Source: a virus. From it: a stretch of 20,238 bases of DNA. The stretch spans positions 1 through 20,238 of IMG/VR virus record IMGVR_UViG_3300020185_000329; one strand, given 5' to 3'. The notes under the pieces were generated by a model. That model was not told where the DNA came from. It made no database searches and saw nothing but the letters and a program-made list of their open reading frames with translations. Below are positions 8,419 through 14,399 of the stretch, one piece after another. Numbering within the stretch: position 1 is the stretch's first letter; each line of letters opens with the position of its first letter. The position numbers were made by a program, and so were the translations under genes.

Positions 8419-9719
8419 ATCACTTCACCATTAGATAGTTTTACTCCAGACATCGTCACGAAGTATGAACTTCGGGATATCGAATGTTTACATGCGAATA
8501 TCAAAAAGTCACCGGACTTCTTAGTGTCATATACTCCCTCGGCGTTCTCGTCCAGTTTGTTACGTAAGAACCTAAGAGAAATTTTTCTACCTAGAGTGCT
8601 ATTCTCATCACCATCCAAGAACTCTATCCCTTCAAGCACAAAGTCTATCTTGCTTTTGGTTAGCATATGGGTCATTGCTCGATTGATGATGTTCAATCTA
8701 TATTGCGCTACTCCTTCGCTCTCTGAGTAGGACTTATCATTAGGGTGTGCGGAAGTCCCGCCTATCTGGCTTATACGCCTACTCTTTATGTCAGCAGTAG
8801 TCTCCGCATACCTATCATTGTCAAACAGCGGGGTACCCTTGTTGATTATATTATCTTTCTTCAAAGGTTTGATTACTTCTTCATCTACGTTGAATGTAAA
8901 CTGGTCTACCTTATTCTTAGTTACATTTATGTAACGGTATTCCGAACCCACAAGTCCCTCTCTAATTAGTTTGAATAGATTTTCGGTGCCCTTAGATTGA
9001 TACCTAACAATAAATCTTTCCCTTCTCTCAGGAGGGTTTTTTGTCATACTAAACTCACTCTCAGAGAAAGTGTACGGATGGTCGACAGCATTCACTGGAG
9101 CAGCTGACATAAGAGATTTCAGGTCTCTTAGTTGAATATCCTTTCCTACTAATGTGGAGTACAGATAATATGGATAACCGTCCGAGGTGGATGCTCGGTT
9201 CTTTATCCAGCACATGGTGTCCACCGGAGTTAGGTTAGGTACTATCACCTTCATCGACTGAAAGTCTTTGGAAACTTGGTTTATGTTTTTGTCGAAGTAT
9301 TCTTTGGATATTTTGCCTATAATCTCGCTAGGCTTACCACTATACGACCTATTAAGATTGTGTAGGGCGGAGAGGTACCCGATATCCTCTATTAAATGAA
9401 ATACATACATCTCAGATATATCGGTACTTTTATCAGATAGAACTACCTTATCGATGAAAAACGTTTTGGAAACAGATATTGTATTGTCACGATTACTCTT
9501 CAACGTAATACGTATCTTCTCTCCACCGGAAATGTCAAACCTCGAAACAATGTTGTCTCTATCGGTATATGCCAACATCGCGGTTAGGTAAGGTTTATCC
9601 AGATGTTCGAATATATCGATATCAGAAACCCCATTGGCTATCTCAGAAGAAAGCTTATCGTCTTTCACTTCAATGATTACAGATTCTATATTAATCGAAT
9701 CAGCGGTATCGTCTGACAT
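8415..9719 (-). CDS. 27: gp27-like baseplate hub protein, 434 aa
   Basis: gp27 trimers form the hub that connects the tail tube to the gp5 spike. Assignment rests on position (between gp53 and the gp5-like spike, overlapping both by TAATG and ATGA), length (T4 gp27 is 391 aa) and a hub-like pattern: an N-terminal beta domain (INIESVIIEVKDDKLSSEIA, then DIDIFEHLDKPYLTAMLAYT), a central segment with LHNLNRSYSGKPSEIIGKIS, and MCWIKNRASTSDGYPYYLYS, which is like the hub segment common to T4-like phages and VgrG/gpD proteins. The C-terminus (FLIFACKHSISRSSYFVTMS) is a typical closing beta-strand pair. No frame disruption. Individual T4 residues were not aligned. Confidence 0.78.
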   Translation of the reverse strand: MSDDTADSINIESVIIEVKDDKLSSEIANGVSDIDIFEHLDKPYLTAMLAYTDRDNIVSRFDISGGEKIRITLKSNRDNTISVSKTFFIDKVVLSDKSTDISEMYVFHLIEDIGYLSALHNLNRSYSGKPSEIIGKISKEYFDKNINQVSKDFQSMKVIVPNLTPVDTMCWIKNRASTSDGYPYYLYSTLVGKDIQLRDLKSLMSAAPVNAVDHPYTFSESEFSMTKNPPERRERFIVRYQSKGTENLFKLIREGLVGSEYRYINVTKNKVDQFTFNVDEEVIKPLKKDNIINKGTPLFDNDRYAETTADIKSRRISQIGGTSAHPNDKSYSESEGVAQYRLNIINRAMTHMLTKSKIDFVLEGIEFLDGDENSTLGRKISLRFLRNKLDENAEGVYDTKKSGDFLIFACKHSISRSSYFVTMSGVKLSNGEVI

Positions 9720-10435
9720 TACGACCTCAATGCTTCTTTAAATAATTTTTGTACTGTATTAACTGACTTTGGTTTGATAACTCGTATCTGTTTCAGTTTA
9801 TCATTCTCTTCCAAGTAGAACTCTAGGTTCGTCTTAGGCACAGCATTCGTAGGTACACTCATGTCGGTTAGGTCTAGGTCTACCCTCTCGCCTTCTAATA
9901 GGTAGTAACGTACCGCAAGATGTCCTTGAACCGAACTGCTAATCGTAACAAAGTCGGTACCATACACAGCAAGTTCTCCTTGTTGAAAAGTTTCAACACC
10001 AGACATCTCTACGTGTATCTGTCCTAGGTCTAGGTTCTTATACTTAACAACCCCCACAGCATTAGATATGGAACCCGTTAAGGTATCCCCTACATTGAAC
10101 ACACTGTGTATAGGTTCTTGAGTGGTTAGAACATAGTTAGGGTAATCGGTTTTGGTCTTTTCGACAACTTGTTCGTAGCCAAGTGGCCATCCCTGTTCAC
10201 GTATCTTATCATTCATTATATAGAATGTCCAGTGAAGATGTGGGTTCTTGTACAACATGAATGCTACTTGGTCTGCTCGTTCTCCACCTTGAATGTAATA
10301 GTCTTGGTAGAATGCTTGATTCAACTTAATATCGTCTAATATCTCTACATACGTAGAGATATTCTGTACCAGAGCAGTTTCTCCTTCGTCTCCAAAGGAA
10401 TAGAACTGCAATGGGAAATCTTTAAAGTATGACAT
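9719..10435 (-). CDS. 53: Baseplate wedge protein gp53, 238 aa
   Basis: gp53 clamps wedges to the hub and to each other. The family pattern is clear: an N-terminal YYIQGGERADQVAFMLYKNP followed by HLHWTFYIMNDK (T4 has YYIKGSPRPEELANAIYGNP, then LYWVLLMCND), and a C-terminal ENDKLRQIRVIKPKSVN (T4 has NEKLRQIKIIAKSDIN). Between these, about residues 102-185, is a beta-rich segment (VGDTLTGSISNAVGVV, FQQGELAVYGTD) with no equivalent in the 196-aa T4 protein as I remember it. The gene overlaps both neighbours by TAATG junctions, so it is translated as part of the gp48-53-27-5 chain. Confidence 0.88.
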   Translation of the reverse strand: MSYFKDFPLQFYSFGDEGETALVQNISTYVEILDDIKLNQAFYQDYYIQGGERADQVAFMLYKNPHLHWTFYIMNDKIREQGWPLGYEQVVEKTKTDYPNYVLTTQEPIHSVFNVGDTLTGSISNAVGVVKYKNLDLGQIHVEMSGVETFQQGELAVYGTDFVTISSSVQGHLAVRYYLLEGERVDLDLTDMSVPTNAVPKTNLEFYLEENDKLKQIRVIKPKSVNTVQKLFKEALRS

Positions 10436-11562
10436 TAGAAACCGTCCTCTAATAGAATGTCTTCCCGATTCAGTGTCCTCTCTTCTACGAACGATAGAGA
10501 CAAATCAATCTCGACTGGGTATCCATCTGGATGGAATGCCATGCTACTTGAATTGTAGTTAGTAGAGATTGCCTTTAGGTGACACTTCTTCATCTTAGTA
10601 CCCACACGCTTCTTAACACCGGCTTCGTTCTCGTAGAACATGTCCAACTCAAACATGTGTGGGTACTTGTATCCCGCACTAATCCCGCCAACGACTATAG
10701 GGTCTGGGTATGCATAACCACGGAATCGTTTTATAATCTTCTCAACTTCTTTTGCTTCCCGAGCAGACTTAGGAATGAACTTGAACTGGAATGCGAATTC
10801 ACGTATGTTAACACCCTTGAATACAGTTCTTGCATTAGGGTTCACGGTTACACCGAATGCGAGAGAAGTGACATTACCGGCAGTATTGTTGACCGAATTA
10901 GCAGTACGTTGTAATGCAAGTCCAGCAGCAGCACCCTGTAGGTTACCAAAGGCAAGGTCTGTTAGGTTGGAAAACCCTTTCCCTGTGGCCTCACCAAGAG
11001 TTTCGAGGATACCTTTACCTTGACTAAGAGCCCCTACAGCACCAGCACCCATTGGGCCCAGTTCCGGTTGCGCGTAGTTAAGACCATCCGCTTGTGTCAT
11101 TGCAATGGGTAGGTATAGTTTAACCGAGTTTCCGGTATCCTCTACAGACCTATCAGAATACTCCATAGGACTTTCTTTTCCATGCTTTTCTACATACCGT
11201 TTATCCAAAGAGTTCTGAACTCTGGTCTTCTCTTCTCTATATTGGGCAGGGGTGAGTTCTTTGTTAGCATATTGTTGATCAATAGTTTTGCTTTTGTCAT
11301 TCAATGCTTTATACTGCGCATCCCCATCTTCTCCCAACAGCTTACTAACTGTCGCACTATCTCCCTTCAGGGTTGGTGGTACAATCTCAAACACCTTAAA
11401 TGTTATGCTCGCGCCGTATCTCTCTTGGTTATTAAGAGGGTATGTCAATTTTTCGGGCGAAGATAGGACGGAGTTCGATGGAGCGTCATGAGCCCTTTCA
11501 GCTTCAGACTTGTCTCCCTGAATGAACTCTTTTATCTCAGATACAAATTGTTTGATTGGCAT
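10435..11562 (-). CDS. 48: gp48-like tail-tube initiator / baseplate cap protein, 375 aa
   Basis: gp48 and gp54 cap the hub and start polymerisation of the tail tube. The C-terminal third carries the tube-type fold pattern: VFKGVNIREFAFQFKFIPKS (about 252-271), EAKEVEKIIKRFRGYAYPDP, then HLKAISTNYNSSSMAFHPDG and YPVEIDLSLSFVEERTLNRE near the end. Similar blocks occur in proteins annotated gp48 in T4-like marine phages, and length matches T4 gp48 (364 aa). The N-terminus is charged and helical (residues 80-130). The Ala/Gly-rich segment 175-230 is probably flexible. It is the first gene of the left operon, 28 nt behind the predicted late RNA start. gp54 is the alternative name, but another candidate for that role lies at 12779. 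Confidence 0.75.
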   Translation of the reverse strand: MPIKQFVSEIKEFIQGDKSEAERAHDAPSNSVLSSPEKLTYPLNNQERYGASITFKVFEIVPPTLKGDSATVSKLLGEDGDAQYKALNDKSKTIDQQYANKELTPAQYREEKTRVQNSLDKRYVEKHGKESPMEYSDRSVEDTGNSVKLYLPIAMTQADGLNYAQPELGPMGAGAVGALSQGKGILETLGEATGKGFSNLTDLAFGNLQGAAAGLALQRTANSVNNTAGNVTSLAFGVTVNPNARTVFKGVNIREFAFQFKFIPKSAREAKEVEKIIKRFRGYAYPDPIVVGGISAGYKYPHMFELDMFYENEAGVKKRVGTKMKKCHLKAISTNYNSSSMAFHPDGYPVEIDLSLSFVEERTLNREDILLEDGF

Positions 11563-11578
11563 TGGTGAACCCTATGTT

Positions 11579-11586
11579 TATAAATA
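11579..11586 (+). promoter_or_regulatory. T4-type late promoter (TATAAATA) for gp4 and the right-going operon
   Basis: The plus strand reads GTTTATAAATAGT. The expected RNA start is near 11592, leaving a 24-nt leader before the gp4 ATG at 11616. Confidence 0.82.
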
Positions 11587-11595
11587 GTATGACAG

Positions 11596-11603
11596 TATTT
11601 ATA
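11596..11603 (-). promoter_or_regulatory. T4-type late promoter (TATAAATA) for the left-going baseplate operon
   Basis: The minus strand reads GTGTATAAATACT. The expected RNA start is near 11590, 28 nt before the gp48 ATG at 11562. It faces the plus-strand octamer at 11579-11586 across a 9-nt spacer. Confidence 0.82.
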
Positions 11604-11615
11604 CACAAAATTATA

Positions 11616-12131
11616 ATGAAAACATATAAAGGTAGGTACAAACCGAAGAACCCAGAGAAGTATGCTGGGGACGTGGACAATGTCGTCTACCGTTCGGGGT
11701 GGGAACGACATGTTATGAAATGGTGTGACGATAGTCTGGACGTGGTACAATGGATGTCCGAAGAGTTGGTTATACCATACATCTGTGAGACAGACAAAAA
11801 ACCTCATCGATACTTCATGGATTTTGTTATCAAATACAAGTCGGGTCGCGTTGTGCTGGTAGAGGTCAAACCTCACAAAGAGACGAAGTTACCTGTACGT
11901 AAACAGGGTAAGTCCCGTCGAACCATTCTGAACGAGGGTATGACCTACATCAAGAATCAGTCCAAGTGGAAGGCCGCGTCAGAATACGCGAAAGATAGAG
12001 GGTACCACTTTGAGATATGGACTGAGAACGAACTCACCGCCATGGGCATCATGCCCAAGTCTACCCAACGTATGCGTACCAAGAAACCTTTGAAGAAACT
12101 ACCTCCATTCCGTAAGAAGAAAAAGAGTTAA
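11616..12131 (+). CDS. 4: Head completion protein gp4 (PD-(D/E)XK nuclease fold), 171 aa
   Basis: gp4 is needed to finish filled heads so that tails can join. The start at 11616 (MKTYKGRYKPKNPEKYAGDV) is chosen because this is the conserved N-terminus of gp4; the frame extends upstream only to a TTG at 11556 that lies before the late-promoter RNA start. TnsA/PD-(D/E)XK-type motifs are visible: WE at 29-30, YFMDFVI with Asp69, and LVEVKP with Glu83 and Lys85. The C-terminus is very basic (KKPLKKLPPFRKKKKS), consistent with DNA binding. Unlike in T4, where it shares direction with gene 53, it is here divergent from the baseplate operon. The nuclease residues are intact. Confidence 0.88.
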   Translation: MKTYKGRYKPKNPEKYAGDVDNVVYRSGWERHVMKWCDDSLDVVQWMSEELVIPYICETDKKPHRYFMDFVIKYKSGRVVLVEVKPHKETKLPVRKQGKSRRTILNEGMTYIKNQSKWKAASEYAKDRGYHFEIWTENELTAMGIMPKSTQRMRTKKPLKKLPPFRKKKKS

Positions 12132-12149
12132 CTAGTTAATAAGATTACG

Positions 12150-12157
12150 TATAAATA
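12150..12157 (+). promoter_or_regulatory. T4-type late promoter (TATAAATA)
   Basis: The plus strand reads ACGTATAAATAGA between the gp4 stop and the ATG at 12185. The RNA start is expected near 12163, about 22 nt before the start codon. Confidence 0.8.
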
Positions 12158-12184
12158 GAAGTACGAATTTTAACGGATACATCG

Positions 12185-12775
12185 ATGTCTAACATATTTC
12201 AGAGACTAGAACTACAAGCGTTCCGTGCGGGTATCACTCCACGCACCAAGGAATCTCGTAACTGGTTCCGACAGAAAATCAAGAACCTTCGTAGCATCAA
12301 GCGAGAAGAGTTAATGAGAGAAGACCCGTTAAAACAAACAGGTCAAGAAATTGTCGGTAACATGTACATGTTCTTCTATGACCCAAAGCATAAAGAGACC
12401 TTGCCGTACTACGATACGTTTCCGTTGGTGATAGTCGTGGGCCCTGCCGAGGGTGGGTTCTATGGGTTGAACCTACATTACCTTCCACCTATCCTACGTG
12501 CAAAGATGTTGGATGCGTTGATGGACATCACGACGAACAAGAAATACAATGACAGCACACGTTTCAAGTTGTCTTATGAACTGTTGGTCAAGAGCAGTAA
12601 GTTAAAGTATTTTGAACCATGTTTCAAACACTACCTGAACGACCAAGTAAGAAGTAAGTTCGCTATGGTACCAGCACCAGAGTGGGAGATTGCTACCTTC
12701 CTACCAACCGCTGACTTCCGTAAGGCGAACTCCAAGAAAGTATACTACGACTCCAAGAAAATGATAGGCGGTTAA
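12185..12775 (+). CDS. Conserved T4-like marine-phage virion/assembly protein, 196 aa
   Basis: The core (MYMFFYDPKHKETLPYYDTF, then PLVIVVGPAEGGFYGLNLHY, LPPILRAKMLDALM) is a pattern that I recognise from T4-like marine phages, where it is annotated variously as hypothetical, structural or DNA end protector; I cannot settle which. The N-terminus (FRAGITPRTKESRNWFRQKI) is basic and helical, and PCFKHYLNDQVRSKFAMVPA, then PEWEIATFLPTADFRKAN, closes the conserved region. There is no signal peptide or membrane segment. It sits behind its own late promoter, 3 nt before the tail-tube-initiator-like gene, and next to gp4, which would fit a gp2-type role at DNA ends by T4 gene order. That is inference only. 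Confidence 0.7.
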   Translation: MSNIFQRLELQAFRAGITPRTKESRNWFRQKIKNLRSIKREELMREDPLKQTGQEIVGNMYMFFYDPKHKETLPYYDTFPLVIVVGPAEGGFYGLNLHYLPPILRAKMLDALMDITTNKKYNDSTRFKLSYELLVKSSKLKYFEPCFKHYLNDQVRSKFAMVPAPEWEIATFLPTADFRKANSKKVYYDSKKMIGG

Positions 12776-12778
12776 TAG

Positions 12779-13489
12779 ATGGCTGGCATAGAACAATTAA
12801 AAGGTAAACTGACATCTAAGAATGGTATTGCGATGGCGAATCAGTTCGCGGTCACTCTTCCTTCTATGAGCGGTATAGAATCAAGAGAACTTAACCTAGT
12901 GTGTAAGGACGTTACTTTGCCAGGCAAACAGATAGTGAGTCTGGATAGAAACGTCGGACTATTCAATGAGAAAATTGCAAACGGTTTTGCAGTCGAAGAT
13001 GTGTCGATGACATTCTATGTACTCAATGACTATGGTGTCAAGAAATACTTTGATGCGTGGGCGAAAAAAATAACTGGATTGAATTACATTGTAAAACCTG
13101 CTGGGGCCTCAGATGATGCGTCCGCAGAAGAAAAGGCGGCCGCTAAAGAAGCTCTTGCAGAATTCTCTAACTCTCTCAAGATGGGAGAATTGGGTTACAA
13201 AAACGATTATTCTAAGTCGATTATAATACGACAGTTGCGTAAACCTATCGCAAGGTTCGGATTCGACCTCGGCCCATTTGATTTCAATTTTGATGTTGGG
13301 GGTGCATCTATATACAGCGTAGAACTGTTAGAAGCATTCCCTACATCGCTTAGTTCGATACAACTGAGCAACGACGGACAACTAGTAGAGTGTACAATGC
13401 AGTTCTCGTACACCAACTGGAAAGTGATAGGGGACGAAAGAGGTTTATTAGATGGAAAACTCGATATAAACTTAGGCGGAATAATTTAA
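12779..13489 (+). CDS. 54: gp54/gp19-like tail-tube initiator protein, 236 aa
   Basis: The protein has the tail-tube family pattern: MANQFAVTLPSMSGIESREL (19-38), LVCKDVTLPGKQ (41-52), then NGFAVEDVSMTFYVLNDYGV and KKYFDAWAKKI, and a C-terminal SIYSVELLEAFPTSLSSIQL followed by a strand pair ending FSYTNWKVI. This fits the fold shared by tube protein gp19 and the initiators gp48/gp54. Similar proteins in T4-like marine phages are annotated gp54 (320 aa in T4), but a gp19-type tube subunit cannot be excluded (T4 gp19 is 163 aa). A hydrophilic Ala/Glu/Lys-rich insertion at about 107-130 (ASAEEKAAAKEALAEF) looks like a surface loop. Its place beside gp26 and the tape measure supports a role in tube assembly. 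Confidence 0.65.
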   Translation: MAGIEQLKGKLTSKNGIAMANQFAVTLPSMSGIESRELNLVCKDVTLPGKQIVSLDRNVGLFNEKIANGFAVEDVSMTFYVLNDYGVKKYFDAWAKKITGLNYIVKPAGASDDASAEEKAAAKEALAEFSNSLKMGELGYKNDYSKSIIIRQLRKPIARFGFDLGPFDFNFDVGGASIYSVELLEAFPTSLSSIQLSNDGQLVECTMQFSYTNWKVIGDERGLLDGKLDINLGGII

Positions 13490-13509
13490 ATTATAATATA
13501 GGATACATC

Positions 13510-14217
13510 ATGGCTTTACCAAAACTGAACTCAGCACCAACATATGAAATGAAAATCCCTTCGACGGGACAGAGCGTGGTCTACCGACCATTCCTCGTAA
13601 AGGAACAGAAACACCTCCTTATCGCATTCGAAGCACAGAACCGCCAAGACCTAGTCCGGGCAGTTGTACGAACAATCGAGGCGTGTGTCGAAGAGAAGAT
13701 TGATTCGCCCCTAACAACATTTGATGTCGATTACATGTTCACCAAGATACGTGCCAAGTCTGTTGGCGAGACAGCAGATATACTTGTTCCATGTGGAGAG
13801 TGTGACACTAAGAATGAAATTAAGGTCGAACTTGATAAAGTAGAAGTAAGTGGTGAGATACCAGAGATGCTGGTACAGATTACAGAAGATGTTACTGTTA
13901 AGATGAAGTTCCCGACGTACGAGGAATTTCTATCCAACCAGACTCTTCTGGACAGCTCTTCTGCAACAGAGGCGTTACTTCAACTTATCGTAACCTGTAT
14001 GGATTCGGTCTTGACCGAAGAAGAAAGGGTCTCTATTAAAGATGAACCCCACGAAGAAATTGTAACCTTCTTGGAGTCTATGACGACCGAACAGTTTGAG
14101 CAGGTATCTGCCTTCGCTGCTTCGATACCCGCACTGACCCAAGACCTAGAATTCGCATGTACATCATGCGGTCATAATAATAAGAAAACACTGAAAGGAC
14201 TTGACGATTTTTTTTGA
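13510..14217 (+). CDS. 26: gp26-type baseplate hub assembly protein (T4_baseplate family) with two CxxC pairs, 235 aa
   Basis: The start ATG at 13510 (MALPKLNSAPTYEMKIPSTG) follows AGGA and gives the family N-terminus; the frame is open further upstream but overlaps the previous gene there. The pattern PFLVKEQKHLLIAFEAQNRQ (27-46), then CVEEKIDSPLTTFDVDYMFT, is typical of the T4_baseplate family that holds T4 gp26/gp51. Cys95-Cys98 (PCGEC) and Cys217-Cys220 (CTSC) probably form a zinc ribbon. The middle (KFPTYEEF, then VTCMDSVLTEEE) is conserved. The gene ends GAT TTT TTT TGA TAA; the T run and the in-phase continuation in the -1 frame suggest a second, longer product of about 295 aa (see the slippery-site entry). 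It lies two genes upstream of the tape measure, the usual site of tail assembly chaperones. Confidence 0.82.
   Translation: MALPKLNSAPTYEMKIPSTGQSVVYRPFLVKEQKHLLIAFEAQNRQDLVRAVVRTIEACVEEKIDSPLTTFDVDYMFTKIRAKSVGETADILVPCGECDTKNEIKVELDKVEVSGEIPEMLVQITEDVTVKMKFPTYEEFLSNQTLLDSSSATEALLQLIVTCMDSVLTEEERVSIKDEPHEEIVTFLESMTTEQFEQVSAFAASIPALTQDLEFACTSCGHNNKKTLKGLDDFF
14208..14214 (+). promoter_or_regulatory. Putative programmed -1 frameshift site (T TTT TTT)
   Basis: Eight T at 14208-14215 overlap the gp26 end, read GAT TTT TTT TGA. The heptamer T TTT TTT fits the X XXY YYZ slippery rule in the gp26 frame. After a -1 slip, reading continues TTG ATA AAT CTC to 14396. The SD-like AAAGGA at 14194-14199 ends 8 nt before the run, near the spacing that stimulates -1 shifting in dnaX. 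A 12-nt complement (14218-14229 with 14324-14335) begins 3 nt after the heptamer. Confidence 0.6.
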
Positions 14218-14396
14218 TAAATCTCTCTCATGACACCCTAGCCAATTACTACCAAGTCAACTTCCAACTACTGAATAATTTCAATTACTCGTTGGATGAA
14301 GTAGAAGGAATGATACCTTGGGAGAGAGAGATTTACTTGACGATGTTAGTTGACGATATCAACGAGAAGAATCAAAGAGCCAAACAGAAAGGATAA
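14214..14396 (+). CDS. 60-aa frame, probable -1 frameshift extension of gp26 (GT-like tail assembly chaperone domain)
   Basis: The protein is YYQVNFQLLNNFNYSLDEVE, then GMIPWEREIYLTMLVDDINE and a basic end. It has no ATG before codon 33 and starts only at a TTG that overlaps the gp26 stop; the AAAGGA upstream is 14 nt away, too far for good initiation. The pattern (aromatic N-terminus, SLDEVE, MIPWEREI, helix with acid/Lys tail) is like the T part of GT-type chaperones and similar small frames in T4-like marine phages. The best reading is that it is made fused to gp26 by frameshifting and that the fusion binds the tape measure encoded 4 nt downstream. A separate protein from TTG, or a miscounted homopolymer joining both frames, are the alternatives. 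Confidence 0.7.
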   Translation: MINLSHDTLANYYQVNFQLLNNFNYSLDEVEGMIPWEREIYLTMLVDDINEKNQRAKQKG

Positions 14397-14399
14397 CCA

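Noticed and set aside
11556-11615. TTG start that would add 20 residues to gp4
   Set aside because: It precedes the expected late RNA start, lacks an RBS, and the family N-terminus begins at the ATG at 11616.
11532-11876. 114-aa minus-strand frame over gp4
   Set aside because: It is antisense to the well-conserved gp4, crosses both late promoters and has no ribosome site.
13485-13509. Late promoter before gp26 (TTATAATATAGG)
   Set aside because: It resembles but does not match TATAAATA, and the gene is within a continuous operon.
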